From positions 212,624 to 276,623 of the forward strand of contig JAUHWL010000005.1 in the NCBI GenBank assembly GCA_030424545.1: a stretch of 64,000 nt of DNA. The letters are read 5' to 3'. Within the stretch, counting starts at the first letter, position 1; every line of letters begins with the position of its first letter. Positions 9,435 through 18,691 of this stretch are shown here, one piece after another. The stretch comes from Bacteroidia bacterium (GTDB lineage Bacteria; Bacteroidota; Bacteroidia; Flavobacteriales; Schleiferiaceae). The position numbers and the translations under genes were made by a program. The notes beneath the pieces were generated by a model. That model was not told the origin of the DNA. It searched no databases and worked only from the letters and a program-made list of their open reading frames with translations.

Positions 9435-10127
9435 TTACTCAACAAAACAAGCTATGGCTTTTTGCAATTTTTCTACATCTACTTTCTCTATAGGATGTGC
9501 AGAATGCGCCACTTCTTGGAAGGTTGCAAACGGTAACATTTGGGCGGCAAATTGAGTTTCTTCTTTAGATACCATGTTATCATTTTCGGCTAGCAAAACC
9601 AATACAGGGTGAAGAATTGATTGATAAACATCTGCATTAAGCAATGGTTTTCTGCCCAAATCTTGCATGAATAATGCGGTTTGCACTAATACGTTCTTCC
9701 AAGCGTTGCCGTGCCATTTTTTTAGCATTTTGGCGTAATGCGGCACCTTTTCTTGGATTAAAACAGGATTTAACTTTTTAACTTCGGCAGCAGCAATTTC
9801 TGGATTCCATTCTAATTTAGTTCCCAGCGTAATTATTTTTCCTACCAATTCTGGGTTTTGTTTTGCCAAAAGCAAAGCCACATACCCGCCCATGCTGTAT
9901 CCAAAAATACTGGTGCCCATTAATTTCTGTTCGCGAATAAAGTTGCGCGTAGCCGCTACACACGCTTCTAAACTTACTATTTGATTGGCTTTTTTACCGT
10001 GCCCGGGAAAATCTAAAAAATAAAGATTGTAGAAAGACTTTAGTGGTGCAAGAGTTTGCTCTAATTGTGCTGCACAGCCCAACGCTCCATGCAAACAAAC
10101 CAGGTTTTTCTTATTAGATTTCTCCAT
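9435..10127 (-). CDS. Alpha/beta-fold hydrolase
   Basis: 230 residues with the full alpha/beta-hydrolase layout: HGALG oxyanion loop (13-17), nucleophile elbow GYSMGG with Ser78, an acid candidate in LLAENDNM and a catalytic His near VAHSAHPIE in the C-terminal part. It resembles the small BioH/MhpC-type carboxylesterases. The substrate cannot be read from the sequence. Its start overlaps the end of the upstream AlkD-like gene by 14 bp, which suggests translational coupling. Confidence 0.8.
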   Translation of the reverse strand: MEKSNKKNLVCLHGALGCAAQLEQTLAPLKSFYNLYFLDFPGHGKKANQIVSLEACVAATRNFIREQKLMGTSIFGYSMGGYVALLLAKQNPELVGKIITLGTKLEWNPEIAAAEVKKLNPVLIQEKVPHYAKMLKKWHGNAWKNVLVQTALFMQDLGRKPLLNADVYQSILHPVLVLLAENDNMVSKEETQFAAQMLPFATFQEVAHSAHPIEKVDVEKLQKAIACFVE

Positions 10128-10818
10128 TTAAGTAGGCCTTGCGCTTATCTTCAGGAAACTTTTCTATGGCATAGCGCAGCATAGTTCTTGGCATTTTTTT
10201 GTAGTGCTTTTTCAGAAAAACTTCTTCGGCTTCTTGGTTGCGTTTGCCTATTTCTTTTAGCATCCACCCAACGGCTTTTTGAATTAAATCATGTGGATGT
10301 TGCAGGAGGATTTCGGCCAACTTAAAAGTGTCTTTGTAATCATCATTGCGAATAAACTGCATGGTTGCTACCATGGCAATTCTTTTTTTCCAAATGCTCT
10401 CTTCTTTGGCCAATTGGTACAATACATCTCTAGGTTTATCTACCAACCACTCGCCTAATATTTGGTACGCACTGCTATCTACCAAATCCCAATTATCAAT
10501 TCGGTTTAGGTTTTTTAAATATAAATCTACCCAGTTTTTTGGTTCTTTAGATTTTTGAAACCTTAAAACCAGCATGAAAATTGCCGTATGGCGCACCTCG
10601 TGAATAGGATCATTTAACAAAGTGGCCATTTCTTTCTTAGAAACTTGCTTATAAAACCGTTTGGCTACTTTGCGTTGATCGGGCACGGAGACTCCCAAGA
10701 ATTGATCTCCCTCTCCATATCCACCCGAAAATGCCTGAAAAAATTTAGGAGCAGTGGTTGCTCTGTCAAAATCCACATACTTTTCGAGGTCTGCTTTTAG
10801 TGGTTTAATGTTTTCCAT
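10114..10818 (-). CDS. AlkD-like DNA alkylation repair protein
   Basis: 234 residues from the ATG at 10818. The protein is a run of short helical HEAT-like repeats with the family signatures FQAFSGGYGEGDQFLGVSVP, EVRHTAIFML, NWDLVDSSAYQILG and KAVGWMLKEIG. AlkD proteins remove positively charged alkylated bases without base flipping. A longer frame reaches 10875, but it would overlap the preceding gene and begin upstream of the -7 element at 10848-10855, so the internal ATG (followed by MENIKPLKADL) is preferred. The alpha/beta hydrolase is translated from the same message. Confidence 0.88.
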   Translation of the reverse strand: MENIKPLKADLEKYVDFDRATTAPKFFQAFSGGYGEGDQFLGVSVPDQRKVAKRFYKQVSKKEMATLLNDPIHEVRHTAIFMLVLRFQKSKEPKNWVDLYLKNLNRIDNWDLVDSSAYQILGEWLVDKPRDVLYQLAKEESIWKKRIAMVATMQFIRNDDYKDTFKLAEILLQHPHDLIQKAVGWMLKEIGKRNQEAEEVFLKKHYKKMPRTMLRYAIEKFPEDKRKAYLNGEI

Positions 10819-10847
10819 TTCTAAGAAATTCTGGAATGATAAAGCTA

Positions 10848-10855
10848 CAAATATA
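10848..10855 (-). promoter_or_regulatory. -7 promoter element for the AlkD-like gene
   Basis: On the minus strand TATATTTG matches TAnnTTTG, 29 bases ahead of the ATG at 10818 and directly behind the stop codon of the aminopeptidase gene. It gives the repair gene and the hydrolase their own promoter. Confidence 0.5.
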
Positions 10856-12733
10856 TTAGCCTTCTTCAGGTACAAATTCTAACAACGCATCCATTGTTTC
10901 GCGGCTAACTGCATGATAGTTTGGGCGAGCTTTTGCGTAGATTGTTAACGCCCAATCTTTTTGATTAGACTCTATCATAGCTTGGTATGTTGGCGTTAAA
11001 AATTTTCTGCGGCCAATGTTTACAAGGAAAATATCTACATGATTTTTAAAATCATTAGCCGTGTAATTATTGCGAATTGTAGGTTGCATCCAAGCCGCCA
11101 TAATTTCGGCATTTGGGCTGGCAGAAAACTGGTAAGCGTTATCAAGAGTAAGTAATAGTTCTGGTGTAGGGTTTTTTATTCCTCTAATAAAATATACCCA
11201 TTCAAATGTGCTCCAATTATCTGTAACTGCGCTAAAGTCAGGAGTTGCGCCTTTTTCTATTAACCCGCGAAGAGAGTCTACCACAGCAAATCTTGGCGAT
11301 TGAGGAACTGGGCTATTTTCTGGAATTCCTGTTCCGTAAATCCAAATGTCTAAACCAATTTGGCTAGCCTCGTCTGGAGTTAATAAGTCGCCTTGTAGTT
11401 GCTCTAAAAAGCGCTCGGTGTCCATACTTGTAAATTTATTTTCGGTAAAGTAATTTTTCAACCAGGCATCCCAACGCTCACGACCTACAGTTTCTTCACA
11501 TAATCTTAAAAAATTATAGCCTTTATCATAAGCCACAGCGCTTACACCATCATCTGGGTTTTCTACATCTGTTTTCATTTTTAAGGCTGTTTTGGGCGCC
11601 TCATCTGCCATCATCGCAGTTAGGTCTTTTACCATATCTTGATGACTGATACTGGCAGTCATTTCAGAATAATCTCGGCCATATACCGCTTCCATAATGC
11701 GCATTTCAAAATAAACGGTAAAGCCCTCATTTAACCAAAAATCGCCCCATGTGGCATTGGTTACCAGGTTACCGCTCCAGCTATGCGCAAGTTCGTGCGC
11801 TATTAAAGAGGTTTGACTTCTGTCTCCAACCACAACAGTTGGTGTAGCAAAGGTTAAACGTGGGTTTTCCATACCTCCAAACGGAAACGAAGGGGGCAAT
11901 ACCAACACATCATATCTACCCCAGATGTATGGGCCATAAAGTGCTTCGGCCTCCACAATCATATCTTCCATTTCAGCAAATTCCCAGGCCGATTTTTCTA
12001 GCATGTCTTGTTCAGCATATACGCCAGTGCGGTCTGATACAGCTTTAAAAGAAATATCACCTACAGACAAGGCCATTAAATAAGAGGGTATTGGGATTTC
12101 CATATCAAAATGATATTTCCCATCTGTACTTTTTTCTTGTGGGTTAGAGGCACTCATCAACGCCAACATTCCTACGGGCACAGAAACCTCTGCATTGTAG
12201 GTATAGCGTACTCCTGGGCTATCTTGACAAGGCAACCACGTTCTAGCTAAAATGGCTTGACTTTGAGTAAATAAAAAAGGTGATTTTTTACCTCCTGTTT
12301 GCTCTGGGTCTAACCATTGTAATGCTCGTGCACCGGGGTTTGTGTTGTATTGAATGGTTATTTGTTTGGCTTTTGCAGGAATATTTATTGTTAGAGGCTG
12401 CCCTAGAATTTCATCTTTATCTCCCAAAGTAAAACTAAGCGCTTTTCCCTCGGCTGTTACAGCAATAATGTTAATGTCATAGGTATCAAAAACTACAGTT
12501 TCACCATGATTTTCTGACAATGTCCAAGTGGCTTTGCCAAATAGAACTTTTTCTACAAAATCTACATCTAATTCTAAATCTAGATGTTCTACAGCGGTAG
12601 TGTTTGGTTGTGCATAACTGTGCACATCTTTGGCATAAACCATTTCATTGGCTACTTCAATCTCTTCTTCTTGATTTTGGCAAGACCATAAAACGGTAGC
12701 GGCTAGGGCAACACTAAATACTTTCTTCAGCAT
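10856..12733 (-). CDS. M1 family metallo-aminopeptidase lipoprotein (LTA4 hydrolase-like)
   Basis: 625 residues from the ATG at 12733, chosen because it opens directly with a lipoprotein signal (VLWSC, Cys18); an in-frame ATG lies 12 codons upstream. The catalytic core is complete: substrate-binding GGMENP at 286-291, zinc motif HELAH at 313-317 and the third ligand Glu336 in WLNEGF. The C-terminal helical domain (DIWIYGTGIPENSP onward) is of the leukotriene-A4-hydrolase type. It should cleave N-terminal residues from peptides at the cell envelope. Confidence 0.92.
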   Translation of the reverse strand: MLKKVFSVALAATVLWSCQNQEEEIEVANEMVYAKDVHSYAQPNTTAVEHLDLELDVDFVEKVLFGKATWTLSENHGETVVFDTYDINIIAVTAEGKALSFTLGDKDEILGQPLTINIPAKAKQITIQYNTNPGARALQWLDPEQTGGKKSPFLFTQSQAILARTWLPCQDSPGVRYTYNAEVSVPVGMLALMSASNPQEKSTDGKYHFDMEIPIPSYLMALSVGDISFKAVSDRTGVYAEQDMLEKSAWEFAEMEDMIVEAEALYGPYIWGRYDVLVLPPSFPFGGMENPRLTFATPTVVVGDRSQTSLIAHELAHSWSGNLVTNATWGDFWLNEGFTVYFEMRIMEAVYGRDYSEMTASISHQDMVKDLTAMMADEAPKTALKMKTDVENPDDGVSAVAYDKGYNFLRLCEETVGRERWDAWLKNYFTENKFTSMDTERFLEQLQGDLLTPDEASQIGLDIWIYGTGIPENSPVPQSPRFAVVDSLRGLIEKGATPDFSAVTDNWSTFEWVYFIRGIKNPTPELLLTLDNAYQFSASPNAEIMAAWMQPTIRNNYTANDFKNHVDIFLVNIGRRKFLTPTYQAMIESNQKDWALTIYAKARPNYHAVSRETMDALLEFVPEEG

Positions 12734-12836
12734 GAATTTTCTTTTTATTTGGGACGGCCAAAATAACAAATATCAATGCAGCGTGAAAAGTTGTCTGAAA
12801 ACAGATTTTTGCAGAAACACCAACATTGAAATATTC

Positions 12837-12844
12837 TATTTTTG
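12837..12844 (+). promoter_or_regulatory. -7 promoter element of the four-TM protein gene
   Basis: TATTTTTG matches TAnnTTTG and ends four bases before the ATG at 12849, the same spacing as at dnaG. It implies a leaderless or nearly leaderless mRNA. Confidence 0.45.
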
Positions 12845-12848
12845 AAGC

Positions 12849-13214
12849 ATGGAAAATCAGACAAATAAACAAACTCCCGGGGGTATTATTCGCAATCTCA
12901 TAATCAATACGCTTAGTATTTTTACCGTGAGTTATATTCTAAAAGGCATAGAGGTTGACGGCTTTTTAACCGCTTTGGTAGTAGCTGTGGTGATGTCTGT
13001 TTTAAACGTAACGCTAAAACCAGTTTTAATTTTTATAACGATACCTTTTACAATTGTTACGCTTGGCTTGTTTTTAATGGTGATAAACGTAATTACCCTT
13101 TATGCTGCCGATGCGCTTGTAGATGGTTTTCATATAGCCGGTTTTTGGTGGGCCGTTTTGTTTTCGGTTATGGTGAGTTTGCTCAATAGTATTTTAATGG
13201 GCTCTAGCAGATAG
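12849..13214 (+). CDS. Phage holin family 4-TM membrane protein (YvlD-like)
   Basis: 121 residues with four hydrophobic segments (about 13-35, 40-58, 62-84 and 95-115). The sequence VSYILKGIEVDGFLTALVVAVVMSVLN and the LKPVLIFITIPFTIVTLGLF segment are typical of the superfamily IV holin-like / YvlD proteins found in nearly all Bacteroidota. Despite the family name there is no phage gene nearby, so this is a chromosomal inner-membrane protein of unknown role. Confidence 0.85.
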   Translation: MENQTNKQTPGGIIRNLIINTLSIFTVSYILKGIEVDGFLTALVVAVVMSVLNVTLKPVLIFITIPFTIVTLGLFLMVINVITLYAADALVDGFHIAGFWWAVLFSVMVSLLNSILMGSSR

Positions 13215-13271
13215 CTCAAACTCTCCGCATTTTATAGCTAGAAATCCTTGTACAACAGGCAGGAATTAAAA

Positions 13272-13293
13272 AAGGCCACCATGCGGTAGCCTT
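13272..13293. terminator. Bidirectional terminator between convergent genes
   Basis: AAGGCCACC (13272-13280), loop ATGC, GGTAGCCTT (13285-13293) with one mismatch. It is flanked by an A-run on the left and a T-rich stretch on the right, so it serves the plus-strand membrane protein gene and the minus-strand gene ending at 13317. Confidence 0.75.
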
Positions 13294-13316
13294 TATTCTT
13301 TAATGTTTGTTCAGTA

Positions 13317-14900
13317 TTATCTTTCAACATATGTAACCCTACCGTAGCGTTGATCTTTTTTGCGTTGTGCGAAAATCAGAATTTCATTTGTTCCTCCTCT
13401 GGCACATACTTTTGGTCTTACTAAAATCTCTTCGGCTTTTACGTTAAATAGTTTTGTTTTACCAGTGTTTCCTTCATAATCCATGCTAAAGCAAACAGCA
13501 ACTGAGTTTTTCTTGCTGCCGTTAAAATAGCTCCCTTTTCCAGACTTCATCACATGCAGGTTTTTAACATGATCATTGTAAACAAAAAACAATCTATCTG
13601 ATGTTGGTAAAAAGAAGAATGATGAGTAAAAACCACCATCATTTTTGGTGTGTTGCAACTTTGGCACTTTGTTATACCATTCTATATTATATTCTGGCGA
13701 AATGCTAAAAACAACAATATCGTTGTAGTAATAATGGTAAGTTGTACTTGTTGTTCCGTTCGCGCTGGTTGTGGTGGTTACGGTAACATAATACTCTTCT
13801 GCCACAACAACAATACTCCCGTTTTCTCTTAATAAAATGTTACGTATTGTCATGCTTCCAGATTCTGTTTCTTTTCCTTTGGCCGCTTTTTTGCGTACTT
13901 TTTTTATCTCTTTTTCGGTCATGTTTAAGGTTAAAAAGTCTAACGAAAATTCTTCCAAAACAGAATTTGAGATTTCTTTAGATTCTTTATCAATTGATAA
14001 GGCAAAACAACCTTTGGCAGAAGAGCTTAAGTCTGCAGAGTAAAACCCTACACAAACTATTTCATCTTTTTTAAAGACAATAGACATATCTTTTAAGAAT
14101 ACATCGGTGATTCCAATTTCGTACACTTCAGGTTCATCACTACTTTCTTCAAAAGACAGTAAACGCATTTCATAATTTACAGATCCTTTGCGTTTATCTT
14201 TTGCCTTTTCATTGTAAAGTTTGCCTAAAACGTAAACAGACCCGTCATTGTCTAATTCATATTCAATAATACTAAACAGATCTTCGGCATAAGGTAACTC
14301 TACATCTCGCTCCCAAATCAATCCTAATTCTTTGTCGTAAACATGAAAACCAAAGGCCTCTGCGCTTTCGCCATCAACAGGTATGTTGTAGTACACAAAA
14401 AGCTTTGATTTATCTTTTGATATTTCAAAGTCAAACGCACCGCGGTCTCTTCTAGATCCATCTTCATAACTGTATTCAGCAATTTTCACTAAATCATCTG
14501 CAAACGCTAGGTTGTTTAAATCTAATTTCTGGTAAAAGAGGTAGCTCATTTTGCTTCTTTTATTTCTGTATGAACCAACAATAAAAATGTTTTCATTAAA
14601 TAAAATAGCATCCATTATGCTCAATTCTTCATCCCCATAAGTCATTTCTATTTCTTCAGAGAGAATAACATCTAGCTTATCATTTAACTTATCTATAATT
14701 AGGTTTCTTCTTCCCCTTTTTAATACATAGGTATTGTCTCCTATTGTGCCAATAAATTTATTCACGGTAGATTTATCCTTGTGCTCATTACCCCAGGAAA
14801 GAGAAAATTTATCTTTAAGTGGTGGCCTTCTTGTTGTTTTTTGCGCAAAGGCAAATTGCATTCCTAATAAAATAGTTAAAGCAAGAGTGAGTACTTTCAT
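13317..14900 (-). CDS. Secreted hypothetical protein, probably beta-propeller-like
   Basis: 527 residues. A signal peptide (MKVLTLALTILLGMQFAFAQ) is followed by many evenly spaced strand pairs such as VNKFIGTIGDNTYVLKRG, SIMDAILFNENIFIVGSY and LFSIIEYELDNDGSVYVLGKLY, the pattern of a WD/BNR-like propeller. No enzyme motif, lipobox or type IX sorting domain is visible, so a periplasmic location is likely. It lies 17 bp downstream of a predicted outer-membrane barrel gene, with which it probably forms an operon. I do not recognise a named family. Confidence 0.7.
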   Translation of the reverse strand: MKVLTLALTILLGMQFAFAQKTTRRPPLKDKFSLSWGNEHKDKSTVNKFIGTIGDNTYVLKRGRRNLIIDKLNDKLDVILSEEIEMTYGDEELSIMDAILFNENIFIVGSYRNKRSKMSYLFYQKLDLNNLAFADDLVKIAEYSYEDGSRRDRGAFDFEISKDKSKLFVYYNIPVDGESAEAFGFHVYDKELGLIWERDVELPYAEDLFSIIEYELDNDGSVYVLGKLYNEKAKDKRKGSVNYEMRLLSFEESSDEPEVYEIGITDVFLKDMSIVFKKDEIVCVGFYSADLSSSAKGCFALSIDKESKEISNSVLEEFSLDFLTLNMTEKEIKKVRKKAAKGKETESGSMTIRNILLRENGSIVVVAEEYYVTVTTTTSANGTTSTTYHYYYNDIVVFSISPEYNIEWYNKVPKLQHTKNDGGFYSSFFFLPTSDRLFFVYNDHVKNLHVMKSGKGSYFNGSKKNSVAVCFSMDYEGNTGKTKLFNVKAEEILVRPKVCARGGTNEILIFAQRKKDQRYGRVTYVER

Positions 14901-14917
14901 TGTAAAAATATTAAGGG

Positions 14918-15514
14918 TTAAAATAAATAAGCGGCCGATATATTGATAAGGAACAATACGGGAGACAAGTCGGTATAGTAAAATTCTGGTTGATCATTGG
15001 TAAACTGATAGCAAAGGCCATAGGATATTTCGGTAAAGAAATGATCTGTAAGCGACCATTGCATAATAAGTTCTGCAGAAAACCTGTTTATGTTATAATC
15101 TTGTTCGGTACTTAATGTTTTTTGATGAAAGAAAGTATACGATGTTCTAATGCCCCAATAATCCCCCAATAGATCGTCATTTAAGTTAATAGTTGGGCCA
15201 ATGCTCAAATAATATCCGTTTGAAAGTTCATCTATTGGTTTATCAAAGACATTACTGAACAAGCTATTCCCATTAAAATTGTTTAGCAAATAACCCGCAC
15301 CAACATCTATATTAAATACATCATTCAATGTGGTTTCATAATTCAAGCCAATTGCCCCATTTAAAATAGGAATAACCTTGAGCTTTATGGCATGATCCAT
15401 TTTATGCCCTTTTGTATCAAAATATTTTTCGTTGTCTGAAATAGTTACACGTTTCTGTGCAAAAATTTGCCCTGTAAAAAGCATTACAATGGCAAGTAGA
15501 AGTAAATGTCTCAC
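14918..15514 (-). CDS. Predicted small outer-membrane beta-barrel protein
   Basis: 198 residues. The signal peptide (MRHLLLLAIVMLFTGQIFAQ) is followed by alternating amphipathic strands with aromatic girdles (AIGLNYETTL, YLLNNFNG, YYLSIGPTINL, YWGIRTSYTFF, HFFTEISYGLCYQF) and a C-terminal aromatic strand ending AAYLF. This pattern fits an eight-stranded outer-membrane barrel. It is the first gene of the pair with the secreted protein ending at 13317. Function unknown. Confidence 0.65.
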   Translation of the reverse strand: MRHLLLLAIVMLFTGQIFAQKRVTISDNEKYFDTKGHKMDHAIKLKVIPILNGAIGLNYETTLNDVFNIDVGAGYLLNNFNGNSLFSNVFDKPIDELSNGYYLSIGPTINLNDDLLGDYWGIRTSYTFFHQKTLSTEQDYNINRFSAELIMQWSLTDHFFTEISYGLCYQFTNDQPEFYYTDLSPVLFLINISAAYLF

Positions 15515-15576
15515 GAGGTAAGTTTAGGTGAGGCAAATAAAACAAAATATTGCATTTAAAACTATTAAATGCAGAT

Positions 15577-18045
15577 TTACTCTGTAATATAAACGCGCGG
15601 CACTCTTGTAGAAACGTTGGTTAAGACCTCATAGGCGATGGTTCCTGCATTTTTTGCCAATTCGCTTGCCGTAATGTTGGCGCCTAAAAGTTCAACCTCA
15701 TCTCCTTCTTTTACAGGAAGATTGCCTACATCAATCATAATCATATCCATGCATACATTACCAATAACTGGTACTTTTTTATTGGCGAGGAATACGCAGC
15801 CCTTGCCATTGCCAAGTGCCCTACTATATCCATCCGCATATCCAACAGGCAATGTGGCAATTGTTGTTTGTTGTAGGGCAATAAAGCTTCTATTATATCC
15901 AACAGATTCGCCAGAAGCAACTTTTTTTATTTGTGATATTCTGGTCATCCATCGGGTAACGGGCTCCAAATGTTTTTGCTCTTTTACCGAGTTGGCTACA
16001 CCATACAAACCAATGCCTAAGCGCACCATATCAAATTGTGCTTGGGGGTAATTGGCAATACCAGAAGAATTGGCAATGTGCAACAAGGGTTTGTATCCAA
16101 GCCACTCTATGGCCTTGTTGCTTGCATTTTTAAACCGATTAATCTGGCTCATTGTAAATTCTTCATGTTCTAGATTATCGCTTGCTGCGAGATGAGAAAA
16201 AATACTTGCTACTTGGCATGTTTTGGTTTGGCGTATTCTGAGTATTGCTTCTTCTAAATCTTCCTCATTTAACCCTAACCTGTGCATACCCGTTTCTATT
16301 TTTAAGTGCACATTTATGCTTTTTACACCTGCAAAGTTGGTATCAACAACATGCAAAAACTCATGAATAGATTTTAATGAAAACAGCTCCGGCTCTAGTT
16401 GATATTTAATAAGTCTATCTAAGGCATTTTTATCAGGGTTGATGACCATAATAGGCAGCTCTACTCCTGCTTGCCTTAATGCAATTCCCTCATCTACATA
16501 AGCTACAGCCAAATAATCTACATTGTTATATTGCAACAAACGCGCAATTTCTGTGCTGCCCGCCCCGTAGCTTAATGCCTTAACCATAGCCATTAATTTT
16601 GTAGTAGGTTTTATTTTTTGCCTATAAAACCGGAGGTTGTGCGCAATGGCACTTAAGTTTACTTCTAGCCAAGTCTGATGTACTTGCTCTTGCAACGCGT
16701 TGGCAATTTTCTCAAATCCATATTTGCGTGCACCTTTTAATAAGATAGCTGCATTTTGCCATTTTAAGTTGGGTAATTCATCCAAAAGCTTTTGTGTAGA
16801 CCCTACCAATTTATGTGGATGATTTAAATGTGCAAAAGGTTTGCTTAGCTCCAGTCCAACACCCATTACAAAACTTACATCCATGCCATTTAAAATTTGC
16901 ACAGTAGATTTATAAGCCTCTGTTTTAATGGGATCAGGCATTTCATCAAAAGCAGAAAGTACAACAATTTTCTGCCGATTTTTTGGCTGCTGCATCAATA
17001 AATCCAAGGCCAATTTTACACTTTCTGGGTCTGCGTTGTAAAAATCGTTAATCAACAAATTATTGTGCACGCCTTTGCGCTCTTCTAAGCGCATTTCTAC
17101 GGCATGCAAATGTTTAGCTTGGCTAACCAATTGTGCTGTTGGCACCCCCAATGCACGAGCTCCTAAAAACGCGTGAATCAAATTTTCTACAGATCCTGCA
17201 TCTTTAAAAATACAAGGCAATAGAGCATCACCTTCGGGCAGTTTTAAAAGAACATGATTCTTTTCAACTGCTACTTGCAAGGCTCCTTTTCTATTCGTCC
17301 TTGTCCAGGCAATTGTTTTGTCTTTATCTATCGTTTCTAAAACAGCATCATTTATAAGCTCATAATCTGCACAATAAATAACCTGCTGGCAATGCGTAAA
17401 AAGTTGAACTTTCTCGTAAACTTTAGCTTTTATATTCGGAAACCCTAAAGCGTGCGCTTGACCAATGTTGGTAAAAATTCCCAGTGTTGGTTCAATCATA
17501 TCACGCAAGGGCAACATTTCGTCTTGCTTAGAAATTCCTGCTTCTATTAAGGCTACATCATGTTGTTTGCCCATTTGCCACAAACTAAGTGGCACCCCTA
17601 TTTTAGAGTTATAGCTACGCGGGCTACGCACCACGTTTTTGTAAGGTTGCAAAAATTGAAAAAGCCACTCTTTTACAACCGTTTTTCCGTTGCTGCCGGC
17701 AATGGCAACTACCGGATAATGAAATTTTTTACGATGCGCTTGAGCTAATTTTTGCAGCGCAGTTAAGGTGTTGTCTACCTCTAAAAAAGTAGCCTCAGAA
17801 AAATTTTCCTTTTCGAAACTGCTTTGAACAACAAACGCCTTTACTCCTAACTTGTATAGTTCTTTAATGTATTTATGGCCATCATTACTTTCTGTTTTTA
17901 AAGCAAAAAATAACGATTGGTTCGGAAAAATAAGTCTTCTGCTGTCGGTGAGAATTTGTTGGATTTCCCTCTCATCATCGCCCAAGCAAGCAACACCCAA
18001 AATATTGGCTATTTGGGCAAGTGTGTAGTTTGGCTCATCTGCCAT
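15577..18045 (-). CDS. Bifunctional MurF / alanine racemase
   Basis: 822 residues, a fusion widespread in Bacteroidota. Residues 1-450 are MurF (UDP-MurNAc-tripeptide:D-Ala-D-Ala ligase) with the P-loop GSNGKT at 117-122, IEAGIS and FTNIGQAHALGF. Residues about 455-822 are a PLP-dependent alanine racemase with Lys489 in MVKALSYGAG, HLKIETGMHRLG, SIFSHLAASD, SVGYNRSF and GNVCMDMIMIDVG. The two halves make D-Ala and attach D-Ala-D-Ala to the peptidoglycan precursor in the cytoplasm. The racemase motif has LS in place of the usual DA (VKADAYG). It overlaps the upstream tdk gene by 11 bp. Confidence 0.95.
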   Translation of the reverse strand: MADEPNYTLAQIANILGVACLGDDEREIQQILTDSRRLIFPNQSLFFALKTESNDGHKYIKELYKLGVKAFVVQSSFEKENFSEATFLEVDNTLTALQKLAQAHRKKFHYPVVAIAGSNGKTVVKEWLFQFLQPYKNVVRSPRSYNSKIGVPLSLWQMGKQHDVALIEAGISKQDEMLPLRDMIEPTLGIFTNIGQAHALGFPNIKAKVYEKVQLFTHCQQVIYCADYELINDAVLETIDKDKTIAWTRTNRKGALQVAVEKNHVLLKLPEGDALLPCIFKDAGSVENLIHAFLGARALGVPTAQLVSQAKHLHAVEMRLEERKGVHNNLLINDFYNADPESVKLALDLLMQQPKNRQKIVVLSAFDEMPDPIKTEAYKSTVQILNGMDVSFVMGVGLELSKPFAHLNHPHKLVGSTQKLLDELPNLKWQNAAILLKGARKYGFEKIANALQEQVHQTWLEVNLSAIAHNLRFYRQKIKPTTKLMAMVKALSYGAGSTEIARLLQYNNVDYLAVAYVDEGIALRQAGVELPIMVINPDKNALDRLIKYQLEPELFSLKSIHEFLHVVDTNFAGVKSINVHLKIETGMHRLGLNEEDLEEAILRIRQTKTCQVASIFSHLAASDNLEHEEFTMSQINRFKNASNKAIEWLGYKPLLHIANSSGIANYPQAQFDMVRLGIGLYGVANSVKEQKHLEPVTRWMTRISQIKKVASGESVGYNRSFIALQQTTIATLPVGYADGYSRALGNGKGCVFLANKKVPVIGNVCMDMIMIDVGNLPVKEGDEVELLGANITASELAKNAGTIAYEVLTNVSTRVPRVYITE

Positions 18046-18631
18046 TCACTTTCTTTTTCTTCATTAGTTGCTGAAAAGTTGCTCTGTTCACGGGTTCGTA
18101 CTCATCTTGCTCGCCCAACATTACGGTTCTTTCTTCTTCGCTTTTTCTATAGCTAAAGTGAGCAATATCTCCGGTATGTGTACAAATGGCGTGCAATTTT
18201 GTTACAAACTCTGCGGTTGCCAAAAGATTGGGCATTGGCCCAAAGGGCTTGCCTGCGTAGTCTAAATCTAGTCCGGCAACAATTACCCGAATACCTTTAT
18301 TAGCCAGTTGGTTGCAAACCTCAACAATGCCTTCGTCAAAAAACTGCGCCTCATCTATGCCCACAACGCGGGTATCGTTGGCAAGCAATTCTATATTGCT
18401 ACTACTTTCTACCGGGGTAGATTGAATAAAGTTGGCGTCATGGCTTACAACATGCACTTCATGATAGCGCGTGTCAACCATCGGCTTAAATATTTCCACC
18501 TTTTGCTTGGCAATTTTAGCGCGTTTTAACCTACGTATTAACTCCTCGGTTTTCCCCGAAAACATTGGCCCACAGATAACTTCTATCCAGCCAGATTTTG
18601 CATTTATTTCCTCTGCGTTATCTCGAAACAT
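18035..18631 (-). CDS. tdk: Thymidine kinase
   Basis: 198 residues. It phosphorylates thymidine in the salvage pathway. P-loop GPMFSGKT (21-28), the DEAQFF motif with catalytic Glu94 and the nucleoside-binding C-terminal lasso are present. The structural zinc site of the type II family is degraded: only Cys150 of the first CxxC remains (CTHT) and the C-terminal CxxC/H pair is absent (YEPVNRATF). The protein otherwise looks functional. It heads the tdk-murF/alr unit. Confidence 0.95.
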   Translation of the reverse strand: MFRDNAEEINAKSGWIEVICGPMFSGKTEELIRRLKRAKIAKQKVEIFKPMVDTRYHEVHVVSHDANFIQSTPVESSSNIELLANDTRVVGIDEAQFFDEGIVEVCNQLANKGIRVIVAGLDLDYAGKPFGPMPNLLATAEFVTKLHAICTHTGDIAHFSYRKSEEERTVMLGEQDEYEPVNRATFQQLMKKKKVNGR

Positions 18632-18653
18632 TTTGTAATTTCATCACCTCGAG

Positions 18654-18661
18654 CAAAGCTA
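18654..18661 (-). promoter_or_regulatory. -7 promoter element of tdk
   Basis: Minus-strand TAGCTTTG matches TAnnTTTG, 22 bases before the tdk ATG, in the 60-bp divergent spacer shared with the gene at 18692. Confidence 0.45.
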
Positions 18662-18691
18662 AGAAAGCAGATTTATTTTAAGCAAAAAACA

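Noticed and set aside
12849..13214. Possible prophage remnant because of a holin-family protein
   Set aside because: No phage structural, lysis or integrase gene nearby; this family is chromosomal and common in the phylum.
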